The translations under genes and the position numbers were made by a program. A stretch of 57,280 nucleotides of DNA from assembly GCA_049423065.1 (NCBI GenBank), contig JBMSQB010000017.1, forward strand, positions 1-57,280, written 5' to 3'. Every line of letters starts with the position of its first letter. Within the stretch, counting starts at the first letter, position 1. This document shows, piece after piece, positions 15,577 through 23,339 of this stretch. The stretch is from SYIM01 sp041182885 (lineage in GTDB: Bacteria; Pseudomonadota; Gammaproteobacteria; Burkholderiales; Burkholderiaceae_E). The notes under the pieces are model-generated. The model was not told the origin of the DNA. It ran no database searches and saw only the letters and a program-made list of their open reading frames with translations.

Positions 15577-16569
15577 TTATGCCGCGTTGATTTTCTCGTA
15601 GACGGCGAGCGCGTCGATTTCCTTGGCGTAGGCCGCCATGACCGGATCAACGAGCTTCTTCATGCCCGCACGGTCATTGAAGGTGATGCGCTTCAGTTTG
15701 CCCGCTTTTTCGAGTGTTTCCAGGCGCTGGCCGTCGCTGCCCGATTCGAGCTCTCCGCCATAAAGCCCTGCTTCCTTGCCGGCCCGCATGACCGCGTCCT
15801 GCAGGCCCTTTGGCAGCCGCTGGAAGGTCTTGACCGAGAAGCAGAGCGGCCGGATGGTGATGGCGTGCTGCGTCATGTTGAGCTGCGGCGCCACCTCGAA
15901 GAACTTCATCTGCTCGACGCCAGCGGCTTCATTTTCGCCCGCCTGGATCACGCCGTTCTGGATGGCGTTGTAGACCTCGTTGTAGGCAATGACGGTGGGG
16001 GCCATGCCGGCTGCGGCGAAGGTCTTGCTCCAGATGGGAGCGCCCTGCACGCGGACCTTGAGTCCTTTCATTTCCGCCAGGTTGCTCACCGCCTTGTTGG
16101 CGAAGATGTTGCGCACGCCGCCGCCGCCGTAGCCAATCAGCATCACGCCCGCCCGCTTGGCGATGTCGTCGGCGATCGGCCTGAACAGGTCCTGATCGAT
16201 CACCTTTTTCCAGTGGGGCAGGTCGCGGAACAGGAACGGCGCATCGATGAAGGGCGCAGCCTTCGAGAAGGTGGACATGTGGGCGGGCGAGGCCACCGCG
16301 AAATCCACAGCCTTGCCGGCCGCCATGTATTCGACGTACTGCTTCTCCAGGCCCAGCGAGCTGTTCTTGTGAATGGTGAAGTTGACCGGCTGGTCGTAAT
16401 ATTTTTTGATCAGGTCGGCGAAGCGCTGCATCGCCATCGTGTAGGGGTGCTCGTCGTTGAACTGCGAGGCGCCGTTCAGCGTGATGGCCTGTGCCTGGGC
16501 GCGGCCGATGATTCCGAAGCTTGAAACGGCAGCGGCGCTTGCTGCCCCCACAAAGGCTCTACGTTGCAT
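15577..16569 (-). CDS. dctP: TRAP transporter substrate-binding protein (DctP)
   Basis: A 330-residue periplasmic binding protein. The start at 16569 is set by CAGGAG 12 bases upstream and by a clean export signal, MQRRAFVGAASAAAVSSF to RAQAQA, with paired arginines that could direct it to Tat. The family arginine region reads KGLKVRVQGAPIWSKTFAAAGM, followed by YNEVYNAIQNGVIQAGENEA, where DctP proteins contact the ligand carboxylate. A longer frame upstream is low-complexity spacer. It heads dctPQM and follows uronate dehydrogenase by 157 bases. Confidence 0.9.
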   Translation of the reverse strand: MQRRAFVGAASAAAVSSFGIIGRAQAQAITLNGASQFNDEHPYTMAMQRFADLIKKYYDQPVNFTIHKNSSLGLEKQYVEYMAAGKAVDFAVASPAHMSTFSKAAPFIDAPFLFRDLPHWKKVIDQDLFRPIADDIAKRAGVMLIGYGGGGVRNIFANKAVSNLAEMKGLKVRVQGAPIWSKTFAAAGMAPTVIAYNEVYNAIQNGVIQAGENEAAGVEQMKFFEVAPQLNMTQHAITIRPLCFSVKTFQRLPKGLQDAVMRAGKEAGLYGGELESGSDGQRLETLEKAGKLKRITFNDRAGMKKLVDPVMAAYAKEIDALAVYEKINAA

Positions 16570-16630
16570 GCTGGTCTCCTGAAGTGTTCTTTTGGGTGTC
16601 CGGGGCAGGCCCGCCCGACGGCGCGCTTTG

Positions 16631-16659
16631 AGTGTAGCCGCTTGGGGCGCTGCGGTCGA
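16631..16659 (-). promoter_or_regulatory. Candidate promoter for dctPQM
   Basis: On the minus strand TCGACC (16659-16654) and TACACT (16636-16631) are spaced by 17 bases, each a four-of-six match to sigma-70 boxes. It lies about 60 bases upstream of the dctP start. It suggests dctPQM can be transcribed apart from the upstream dehydrogenase gene. Confidence 0.3.
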
Positions 16660-16692
16660 GGCCTGAAAGACTGGCCGAGAACCGTCGGCCCG

Positions 16693-16712
16693 GGGCGGCG
16701 CGCGTGCCGCCC
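16693..16712. terminator. GC hairpin after uronate dehydrogenase
   Basis: GGGCGGC (16693-16699) and GCCGCCC (16706-16712) form a perfect seven-base stem with a six-base loop, in the 157-base gap between the dehydrogenase stop and dctP. There is no U-run, so it may attenuate or stabilise rather than terminate. Confidence 0.25.
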
Positions 16713-16726
16713 GCGCGCCCGATCCT

Positions 16727-17527
16727 TCAGCGCGGGGCGGTGCCCCGGGTGTTCTCCCACGAGCAGTAAATGCCGCCCTGCAGGCTGCGCGCGATGGGGT
16801 CGCGGTCGTTCGCGTGTTCAGTGACCTGCCCGCGCCAGTCGTCTGCGCTGTCCTGCGGCCGGTAGCCGATCCGGCGCTGGGCGTCGTCAGGCCACCAGCC
16901 CTCCCGGTTGTTCGAGGCGCCAAACACGATTTCAAAATGCACATCCGCTTCGATGGAGCGCTCGATCAGGTGTGCGAGATCCCGATGGCTGATCCAGGTG
17001 GAGAGATGCCGCAACTCGCCCGGCTCGTCGGGTGAGCGGGCGGTGCCGATTCGCAGGCACACCGCGCTGAGCCCGAACTTGTCGGCGTAGTAACTCGCGA
17101 GCGCTTCGCCAAACGCCTTGGAGACGCCATAACGGGTGTCGGGCCGAACCGGCTCGGCGCCGGTGAGAGGGGTGCTCCGCGGATAAAAGCCGATGGCGTG
17201 GTTTGACGACGCAAACACGATGCGGCGCACGCCCGCAAGCCGTGCTGCCTCGAAGGTTTGGTAGCAGCCCTCGATATTGGAATCGCGGATGTCTGCCCAG
17301 GAAGCTTCGGTGGAAATGCCGCCCAGATGCACCACCGCATCGACCCCCTGCATGGCGCGCTGCATGGCGTCATGGTCGGAGAGGTCGCAGCGCACCACGG
17401 TTTCATGGGACCCCGCCGGATCCATCTCGGCGCGATCGACGAGGACCAGCGCCCACTGATTCCTCCAGCGCGCGCGCAGCATGCGCCCAATCAGCCCGGC
17501 GGCGCCGGTAATCATCACTTTTTTCAT
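16727..17527 (-). CDS. udh: Uronate dehydrogenase-like NAD-dependent short-chain dehydrogenase
   Basis: A 266-residue extended short-chain dehydrogenase. Uronate dehydrogenase oxidises D-galacturonate or D-glucuronate to the aldarolactone with NAD. The nucleotide motif is GAAGLIG at residues 8-14 and the catalytic pair is Tyr133/Lys137 in YGVSKAFGEALA. The segments VVHLGGIS, FASSNHAIGFYP, CLRIG and LSTWISHRDL closely follow the known uronate dehydrogenases as I remember them, including the ending with FQGG-like LQGG. The start at 17527 has GGGAGACC upstream. Divergent to the lactonase gene and upstream of a TRAP operon, it fits an oxidative uronate route. A different sugar or polyol substrate is possible. 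Confidence 0.72.
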   Translation of the reverse strand: MKKVMITGAAGLIGRMLRARWRNQWALVLVDRAEMDPAGSHETVVRCDLSDHDAMQRAMQGVDAVVHLGGISTEASWADIRDSNIEGCYQTFEAARLAGVRRIVFASSNHAIGFYPRSTPLTGAEPVRPDTRYGVSKAFGEALASYYADKFGLSAVCLRIGTARSPDEPGELRHLSTWISHRDLAHLIERSIEADVHFEIVFGASNNREGWWPDDAQRRIGYRPQDSADDWRGQVTEHANDRDPIARSLQGGIYCSWENTRGTAPR

Positions 17528-17627
17528 CGCAAGGTCTCCCTGGACTGGATGTGATTGGCAGTTTGAGCATCGTACAGCGGCTGGTGTATCGTCCGCTCGC
17601 CCGCCCCCTGATGAGGAGCCTACCGAC

Positions 17628-18569
17628 ATGTGGCAGCCCAGCCCGCGCTATCCGGATCCGGCCATTGAAGTCGTTGATCCTTCGTTCGAGCCGTTCCGGC
17701 TTTACAGTGCTGCGGTCGAGCGGCTCGCTACCGGCTTCCGATGGGCCGAAGGGCCGGTGTGGTTCGGCGATGGGCGATACCTGCTCTGGAGCGACCTGCC
17801 GAACAACCGCGTGATGAAGTGGGAGGAGTCGACCGGCGCAGTGTCGGTGTTTCGCGGCCCCTCGAACTTTGCCAATGGCAATACGCGCGATCGGCAGGGC
17901 CGGCTCGTGACCTGCGAGCACGGTGGCCGTCGGGTGATCCGCACTGAGTACGACGGTTCGATCACGGTGCTCGCCGATCGCTATCAGGGCAAGCGCCTCA
18001 ATTCGCCCAACGACGTGGTGGTCAAATCGGATGGCTCGATCTGGTTCACCGATCCGCCATTCGGCATTCTTGGCAACTATGAGGGGCACCGCGCCGAGCC
18101 CGAGCTGCCACAGAATGTCTACCGGATCGATCCGGTGAGCGGCGAGGTCGAGGCCGTTGCAGAGGATATTCGCGGGCCGAACGGACTCGCGTTTTCGCCC
18201 GACGAGCGCATTCTTTACCTGGTGGAGTCGCGCGCCCGCCCCAATCGACTGATTCTCGCCTTCGATGTCAGCGCCGACGGTCGCGCGCTGTCGGGCAAGC
18301 GCACTTTCATTGACGCCGGCCCTGGCACACCCGACGGGTTTCGGGTGGATGTTCACGGCAACCTCTGGTGTGGCTGGGGGATGGGTCGTGACGATCTCGA
18401 CGGCGTGCATGTGTTCTCGCCCGAAGGCAGGCTGATTGGCCGGATCCGTCTGCCCGAGCGTTGCGCGAACGTCTGTTTTGGCGGCCCAGCGCGCAATCGG
18501 CTGTTCATGACAGCGAGCCAGTCGCTCTATTCCCTCTACGTCAATACCCAGGGCGTGGCGGGCGGCTGA
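17628..18569 (+). CDS. SMP-30/gluconolactonase family lactonase
   Basis: A 313-residue six-bladed beta-propeller hydrolase that opens sugar lactones using one divalent metal. Metal-ligand segments are visible in order: WAEGPVW (Glu), NSPNDVV (Asn/Asp), RGPNGLAFSPDE (Asn) and GTPDGFRVD (Asp). I start at 17628, with GAGGAG 12 bases upstream. It is divergent from uronate dehydrogenase, whose product is an aldarolactone, so an aldarolactonase role is the natural inference. It heads a rightward operon with a cysteine hydrolase and two deacetylase-like genes. Confidence 0.87.
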   Translation: MWQPSPRYPDPAIEVVDPSFEPFRLYSAAVERLATGFRWAEGPVWFGDGRYLLWSDLPNNRVMKWEESTGAVSVFRGPSNFANGNTRDRQGRLVTCEHGGRRVIRTEYDGSITVLADRYQGKRLNSPNDVVVKSDGSIWFTDPPFGILGNYEGHRAEPELPQNVYRIDPVSGEVEAVAEDIRGPNGLAFSPDERILYLVESRARPNRLILAFDVSADGRALSGKRTFIDAGPGTPDGFRVDVHGNLWCGWGMGRDDLDGVHVFSPEGRLIGRIRLPERCANVCFGGPARNRLFMTASQSLYSLYVNTQGVAGG

Positions 18570-18627
18570 TCGCCAGAATGGCTGCCCCCAATCGCTAAAA
18601 TCCAACTTTCCCCTCGAGGCACGAGCC

Positions 18628-19296
18628 ATGGAACTCTCCGACAAATCCAGCCGGCAGCTCTACACCGAGCTCAAGGCAACCAACACCCGCAAGCGCTTTG
18701 GCTTCGGCCGCAAGCCCGCACTGATCAACGTCGACCTCCAGAAGGCCTACACCTGTGTGGGCGAGTTCGCCACTGCGTATGAAACCGATCCGAAGCAGCT
18801 CCATTACGTGAACGAACTCGCAGCGGCGTTTCGCGCGCGCGGGTTCCCGGTGGTCTGGACCTATGTCGCCTACATGGACTCCGGCGAAGATTGCGGCGTC
18901 TGGGGTACGCGCAGCAACACGCCCGATTCGCTTCAGAACATCAAGGTGGGAAGCCGCCGCTCCGAGTTCGACGATCGTCTTCAGATCGATCATCAGCGCG
19001 ACATCATCGTGAACAAGCGCATGGCGTCGGCTTTTTTCGAGACCAATCTGGGGTCGGTCTTCAATTTTCACGGCGTCGATACGGTGGTGGTCACCGGCGG
19101 ATCCACCTCGGGCTGTGTGCGCGCCACAGTGGTGGACAGCCTCTCCCGCAGCTACCGGACCATTGTTCCCGAGGAGTGCGTGGCCGACAAACATGAGGGG
19201 CCGCATTTCGCCAATCTCTACGACATGGCAATCAAATACGCCGATGTGCTGTCGGTTGCCGAGACACTCGAGCAATTGAAGCGCGTGGGCGCATGA
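18628..19296 (+). CDS. Isochorismatase-like cysteine hydrolase (carbamoylsarcosine amidase type)
   Basis: A 222-residue hydrolase of the isochorismatase superfamily, members of which cleave C-N bonds in ureido, carbamoyl or amide compounds. The catalytic triad is visible as Asp36 (LINVDLQ), Lys130 (VNKRMASAFF) and Cys163 (GGSTSGCVRATVVDS). The STSGCVRATVVDS form is closest to the N-carbamoylsarcosine amidohydrolase branch. It begins 58 bases after the lactonase gene and 13 bases before two allantoinase-like proteins, suggesting joint action on a nitrogenous substrate. The exact amide is unknown. Confidence 0.85.
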   Translation: MELSDKSSRQLYTELKATNTRKRFGFGRKPALINVDLQKAYTCVGEFATAYETDPKQLHYVNELAAAFRARGFPVVWTYVAYMDSGEDCGVWGTRSNTPDSLQNIKVGSRRSEFDDRLQIDHQRDIIVNKRMASAFFETNLGSVFNFHGVDTVVVTGGSTSGCVRATVVDSLSRSYRTIVPEECVADKHEGPHFANLYDMAIKYADVLSVAETLEQLKRVGA

Positions 19297-19309
19297 GCGG
19301 AGTGACAGC

Positions 19310-20221
19310 GTGAAAGCCGATCCTGGTTTCTATGATCATCTGCCCTACGCCGGCCGGCCCAAAATCCGCTGGCCGGGCGATGCCCGCGTGGCGTTCTGGG
19401 TGGCCCCCAATATCGAGTTCTATGAGCTCTACCCCGAGCGAAACCCCGCGCGTGCCGCCTGGGCGCGGCCTGCGCCCGATGTGCTCAATTACGCCTACCG
19501 TGACTACGGCAACCGGGCCGGTTTCTGGCGCATGTTCGATGCCATGAACCGCTGCGGCATGCGCGGCAGCGTGTCGTTGAATGTGGCCATGTGCGAGCAC
19601 CACCCGGAAATCATCCAGGCCTGCGCTGACCGGGGCTGGGAGTTCTACTCGCACGGCACCTACAACACACGCTACCTGTTTGGCCTCGACGAGGCACAGG
19701 AACGCGCGGTCATCCAGGATTCCATCGACACCATCCGGAGGTACACCGGGCAGAAGCTGGACGGCTGGCTGGCCCCTGCGCTCACCTACACCGACAACAC
19801 CATGGATCTGATCGCAGACATGGGCCTCACCTATGTGTGCGACCTGTTTCACGACGACCAGCCCGGTCCGGTGAAGGTGAAGAAGGGGCGCCTCACCAGC
19901 ATCCCGTATTCGCTCGAGATGAACGACGTCATCGTCTACAACGTGAATCTGGTGTCGCCGCGCCGCTATGGCGACATCCTGAAGCGTCAGTTCGACCGGC
20001 TCTACCGCGAGGGTGAGCAGTCGGGCACGGTCATGTGCATTCCGCTCCATCCCTATCTGGTGGGCCAGCCCTATCGCATGGCGGCCTTCGAAGAGGCGCT
20101 CGACTACATCACGCGTCACGACAAGGTGTGGCTTGCCACCGGACGCGAGATCGCCCAGTACTTCAACGAGCACTACCACGACGCCTTCGCTGCGGCCGGT
20201 CAGCCGATTGGAGCACTGTGA
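19310..20221 (+). CDS. Polysaccharide-deacetylase-fold protein, allantoinase (PuuE)-like, first copy
   Basis: A 303-residue NodB-fold protein in the group containing the PuuE-type allantoinases. It starts with GTG at 19310, seven bases after GGAG. Marks are ARVAFWVAPNIEF (Glu36 where the NodB aspartates lie), YRDYGNRAGFWRMFDAMN, GWEFYSHGTYNT (His115) and PLHPYLVGQPYRM. The metal-binding set is incomplete compared with true polysaccharide deacetylases, as expected for the ureide-acting branch. It overlaps the next paralogue by one base (TGATG). Cyclic ureide or amide ring opening is the likely chemistry; the substrate is not known. Confidence 0.8.
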   Translation: MKADPGFYDHLPYAGRPKIRWPGDARVAFWVAPNIEFYELYPERNPARAAWARPAPDVLNYAYRDYGNRAGFWRMFDAMNRCGMRGSVSLNVAMCEHHPEIIQACADRGWEFYSHGTYNTRYLFGLDEAQERAVIQDSIDTIRRYTGQKLDGWLAPALTYTDNTMDLIADMGLTYVCDLFHDDQPGPVKVKKGRLTSIPYSLEMNDVIVYNVNLVSPRRYGDILKRQFDRLYREGEQSGTVMCIPLHPYLVGQPYRMAAFEEALDYITRHDKVWLATGREIAQYFNEHYHDAFAAAGQPIGAL

Positions 20222-21147
20222 TGAGCATGCCCGATTCGTATCTGCAATACCCCATGCGCCGCTATGGCATGGATCACGACCTGTATTCCTGGTCGCCACT
20301 GCCGCAGCGTCAGCCCGTGGCATGGCCGGGCGGGGCCAGAATCGCGCTCTGGATCACGGTGGCCCTCGAATGGTTTCCGCTCAACATGAAGGGCGTACCG
20401 TTCAAGCCGCCGGGTGCAATGGTCACGGCTTACCCCGACCTGCGCCACTACACGCTGCGCGACTACGGCAATCGGGTGGGCGTGTATCGGGTGGCGCAGG
20501 CGCTGGCGCAGCACGGCATCCCGGCCACGGCGGCCGTGAATGCGGCAGTTGCCGCCCGCTATCCCTCCCTGATTGGCCACTGCGGTGATTGGGGCTGGGA
20601 GGTGATCGCCAATGGCCTCGACATGGATCACCTGCATCACGCGGGGCTGTCGCGCGAGGACGAACAGCAACTCGTCACCCGCACCCTGGAGACGTTGCGA
20701 CAGGCCTCGGGTCAGCCCGTACGCGGTTGGCTTTCTCCGGCCAAGTCGCAGTCAGCGGCCACGCTCGAGTTGCTTGCGCAGGCCGGGCTCGACTACTGCT
20801 GCGACTGGGTGAACGACGACATGCCCTACCGCATGAGCGCGGCTGGCCGCGAGCTGGTGGCCATGCCGCACCCCTGCGATATCGACGACTACACCATCCT
20901 CATCAACAACCATCACACCGAAGACGATTTCCGCGATGCGCTGATCGATCAGTTCGATACGCTTTACCGCGAGACCACCGCGCAGGGCGGACGGGTGATG
21001 GCGGTGTCGCTGCATCCGTGGGTGATCGGTCAGCCCTACCGGATCGGGGCGCTCGAGCAGGCGCTCGAGCACATCATGCGGCACAAGGGCGTCTGGCCCG
21101 CCACTGGCAGCCAGATCCTGGATGCCTGGCGCGCCTCGGGCGCCTGA
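20221..21147 (+). CDS. Polysaccharide-deacetylase-fold protein, second copy with altered active site
   Basis: A 308-residue paralogue of the preceding protein. The matching segments are ARIALWITVALEW (Glu50), LRDYGNRVGVYRVAQAL, GWEVIANGLDMDHL and SLHPWVIGQPYRI. The histidine of the SHG motif in the first copy is Asn131 here, so the active site differs or is lost. The start at ATG 20221 shares a base with the preceding stop, indicating coupled translation and suggesting a hetero-oligomer. An extension upstream would lie inside the first copy. Confidence 0.8.
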   Translation: MSMPDSYLQYPMRRYGMDHDLYSWSPLPQRQPVAWPGGARIALWITVALEWFPLNMKGVPFKPPGAMVTAYPDLRHYTLRDYGNRVGVYRVAQALAQHGIPATAAVNAAVAARYPSLIGHCGDWGWEVIANGLDMDHLHHAGLSREDEQQLVTRTLETLRQASGQPVRGWLSPAKSQSAATLELLAQAGLDYCCDWVNDDMPYRMSAAGRELVAMPHPCDIDDYTILINNHHTEDDFRDALIDQFDTLYRETTAQGGRVMAVSLHPWVIGQPYRIGALEQALEHIMRHKGVWPATGSQILDAWRASGA

Positions 21148-21160
21148 GCGGCAACGATAG

Positions 21161-21189
21161 GCGCCCGCCGGTATCTGCCGCACGGGCGC
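21161..21189 (+). terminator. Inverted repeat after the deacetylase-like genes
   Basis: GCGCCCG (21161-21167) and CGGGCGC (21183-21189) can pair across a 15-base loop, followed by GCATTGTTTGGG, only mildly T-rich. It lies in the 92-base gap between this operon and the convergent doxX gene. A second GC-rich repeat (GGGCCCC / CCGGGCCCC) follows near 21212-21230. Confidence 0.3.
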
Positions 21190-21239
21190 GCATTGTTTGG
21201 GCAGTGCGGGCGGGCCCCGGCCGGGCCCCCGTAGCGGAC

Positions 21240-21680
21240 TCAGGCGGCCGCGGGCGACAATCCGGCGCGGCGAGCCGCCTGCCAGTTGTCAAGGCTCCAG
21301 GCGCCGCCTCCGAGGGAAGCCATCATCATCAGCCCGCCAACAATCGCCATGTTCTTCCAGAACATGAGGTGCTGGACCATTTTCTGCGCCTCGGGAACCG
21401 CCCAGAACTGGTGAAAGAACATGGTGGCGATGAATGTGAAGGCGGCCAGTACGCCCGCCACCTTGCGGGTCTGCCAACCGAGCAGCAGGGCGATGCCCAG
21501 CGGAATCTCGATTCCGATGGCGATGACCGCAGCGAGTTGAGGCTGGGGGAGACCTGCCGCAGCGATGTAGTTCACCAGGCCGGGGTATCCGAACAGCTTG
21601 GTGACACCGGCCGGGATGAACAGCGCCGCGATCAGGACGCGACCCACCAGCGAGAAGATCGGGTTGTGTTCAGGTTTCAT
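21240..21680 (-). CDS. DoxX family membrane protein
   Basis: A 146-residue inner-membrane protein with four hydrophobic segments. The DoxX pattern is clear: LVGRVLIAALFIPAGVTKLFGYPG at the start, then GIALLLGWQTRKVAGVLAAFT, MFFHQFW and KNMAIVGGLMMM. Members associate with redox enzymes or act in thiol and quinone stress, but most have no assigned function. It is separated by 149 bases from corA upstream and is probably independently transcribed. Confidence 0.88.
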   Translation of the reverse strand: MKPEHNPIFSLVGRVLIAALFIPAGVTKLFGYPGLVNYIAAAGLPQPQLAAVIAIGIEIPLGIALLLGWQTRKVAGVLAAFTFIATMFFHQFWAVPEAQKMVQHLMFWKNMAIVGGLMMMASLGGGAWSLDNWQAARRAGLSPAAA

Positions 21681-21829
21681 TGAGGAGGCTCCAGAGTGAC
21701 GGTTTTATCCTCCGGTTGCGCCTATGGATGGCGCTTTTTGCTGCACTTTCCGTCAAGTCTACTCGCTTGGCGCGGCTGCGTACCAGTCCACCACTGTTTT
21801 CGTGAGGGCCCTGATCCCCGCGGAGCCCG

Positions 21830-22798
21830 TTAAAGCCATCCGGACCGTTTGAAGCGCCAGTACAGGACACTGGTGCTCAGGGCGATGACGGCAAGGGCCA
21901 TTGGATAGCCCCAGCGCCAGTGCAACTCGGGCATTGCATCGAAGTTCATGCCCCAGATTCCTGCCATCGCGGTGGGGACCGCGAAGATCGCGGCCCACGC
22001 CGCCAGCTTCTTGGTGGTATCGGTCTCCTCGATGGTGACGATCGCAAGCGTGACCTGAAGCGCGGTGCCGATGGTCTCGCGGATGGCCTCGGTGGCCGTG
22101 AGAATACGGGAGAGATGGTCGTGCACGTCACGGAAATAGTCGCTCACCGGCAGGCATACCGGGGGGGCGCGTCCGCCGTGGAGCCGCGCGGTTTCCTCGA
22201 GGAGCGGTGCGACCGCGTGGCGAAGCTGCGCGGCCCGCTGCTTCAGATGGTAGAGCTGCTGGATGCTCTGCCGCGCCGAGCCGCGCTCGAAAATCTGGTG
22301 CTCGACCTCTTCGAGCTCGGTCTCGATGGCATCCAGAACCGGGAAATAGCGATCGACCACGGCATCGAGCAGCGCATAAAGCACATAACCGGGACCGTGG
22401 CGCAACAGATGCGGCTCGCGCTCGCTTCGGGCGCGCACACCCAGAAAATCGCGATTGCTGCGATTGCGCACCGACAGCACAAAATTGGGCCCGACAAATA
22501 CTGAAACCTCACCCTCCAGCGTTTCGCGATTCGGGCCGCTCTCAAGAAGGTGCATCACCAGAAAAAGATTGTCGCCGTAAGCTTCGAGCTTGGGTCGCTG
22601 GTGCCCCTTCCGTGCGTCCTCGACCGCAAGCTCATGCAGACCAAACGCCTCCTGCATGCTCTCGAGTTCATCATGTTCCGGGTCGCGCAGGGCGACCCAC
22701 ACAAGGCAGCCGGGCCGCGCCAGCCATTCGGCAATGTCGCCCGGATCGATGTCAGCGAGCTTGTGACCCTGCTGATAGACGACGCAGTTGATCAGCAT
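21830..22798 (-). CDS. corA: CorA family magnesium/cobalt transport protein
   Basis: A 322-residue divalent-cation channel. It has a long cytoplasmic N-terminal domain (LVWVALRDP, AVEDARKGHQRPKLEAYGDNLFLV), a long helix (VVDRYFPVLDAIETELEEVE) and two C-terminal transmembrane helices. The pore signature GMN occurs in MAGIWGMNFDAMPEL, and the tail is basic (RFKRSGWL). It lies 33 bases after hpxZ on the same strand and may be co-transcribed with it, though no functional link is evident. The long charged helix preceding the pore is usual for the family. Confidence 0.93.
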   Translation of the reverse strand: MLINCVVYQQGHKLADIDPGDIAEWLARPGCLVWVALRDPEHDELESMQEAFGLHELAVEDARKGHQRPKLEAYGDNLFLVMHLLESGPNRETLEGEVSVFVGPNFVLSVRNRSNRDFLGVRARSEREPHLLRHGPGYVLYALLDAVVDRYFPVLDAIETELEEVEHQIFERGSARQSIQQLYHLKQRAAQLRHAVAPLLEETARLHGGRAPPVCLPVSDYFRDVHDHLSRILTATEAIRETIGTALQVTLAIVTIEETDTTKKLAAWAAIFAVPTAMAGIWGMNFDAMPELHWRWGYPMALAVIALSTSVLYWRFKRSGWL

Positions 22799-22831
22799 GA
22801 TGCGATGCCCCGTCGCCCTCGCGGGCCAGGC

Positions 22832-23218
22832 TCAGGCCTGCGGCTTTGCGATGACGCTGACGTGCGCGGCCACCACCCGCCAGCCAGCGGGCGTGCGCAC
22901 CCAGGTCTGGCTTTGCCGACCCACCTTGTTGGGGTCGTCGCGCTGGAATTCGGTCATGGCCGTGGCAAAGTCGGTACCGTAGGTGGTGATGACGGTGTTG
23001 GAAATGGTTCGTGCAAGCCCGACCGCCGGCCGGGCATTCCGGAACGCCCGGATCTGCTCGATACCGATCAGGTTTTCGGCTGCGCCATAGCGCACCGTGA
23101 GCGGCGAATTCCAGAACAGTTCATCGAGCACCTCGACGCGGTTGTTGACCAGGGCGTCTTCGTAGCGGGCGAACACCGCCTCGACTTCGGCGAGGATGTC
23201 CGGGCGATTGATGTCCAT
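22832..23218 (-). CDS. hpxZ: Oxalurate catabolism protein HpxZ-like (DUF3225, SnoaL-like fold)
   Basis: A 128-residue protein. HpxZ belongs to the hpxWXYZ set linked to oxalurate use downstream of allantoin in Klebsiella. The start at 23218 (MDINRPDILAEVEAVFARYE) has GGAG six bases upstream; a longer frame would add seven residues and lose that site. Family segments are ALVNNRVEVLDELFWNSPLTVRYG, IGIEQIRAFRNARPAVGLAR and RQSQTWVRTPAGWRVVAAHVS. HpxW, X and Y are not nearby. It is divergent from xdhA, so it sits in a purine/ureide context. The same fold is used by many small enzymes, so its catalytic role is uncertain. Confidence 0.78.
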   Translation of the reverse strand: MDINRPDILAEVEAVFARYEDALVNNRVEVLDELFWNSPLTVRYGAAENLIGIEQIRAFRNARPAVGLARTISNTVITTYGTDFATAMTEFQRDDPNKVGRQSQTWVRTPAGWRVVAAHVSVIAKPQA

Positions 23219-23286
23219 GTAATTCTCCGGCAGGGGCAAGCTGCCACTTTACACAAGCGGTCGTCCCCGCGCCGGATCGGGGTTCA

Positions 23287-23316
23287 CTGGCAAGCGCCGC
23301 GCCGTCTGGTTATAGT
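23287..23316 (+). promoter_or_regulatory. Candidate promoter for xdhABC
   Basis: CTGGCA (23287-23292) and TATAGT (23311-23316, five of six matches) are 18 bases apart. Transcription would start near 23323, giving a 17-base leader with no clear Shine-Dalgarno site before the ATG at 23340. It lies in the 121-base spacer shared with divergent hpxZ. Confidence 0.4.
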
Positions 23317-23339
23317 CGAACCGACTCACATCAAACCGC

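Noticed and set aside
15439..16524. A 361-codon open frame on the plus strand opposite dctP
   Set aside because: Antisense to dctP, with no recognisable start context or domain.
17528..17627. An operator shared by uronate dehydrogenase and the lactonase
   Set aside because: I looked for inverted repeats in the 100-base divergent spacer and found none that is both long and well placed.
21206..21230. A strong intrinsic terminator from the GC repeat near doxX
   Set aside because: The arms are not a clean match and no U-run follows; only the repeat at 21161-21189 is kept, at low confidence.
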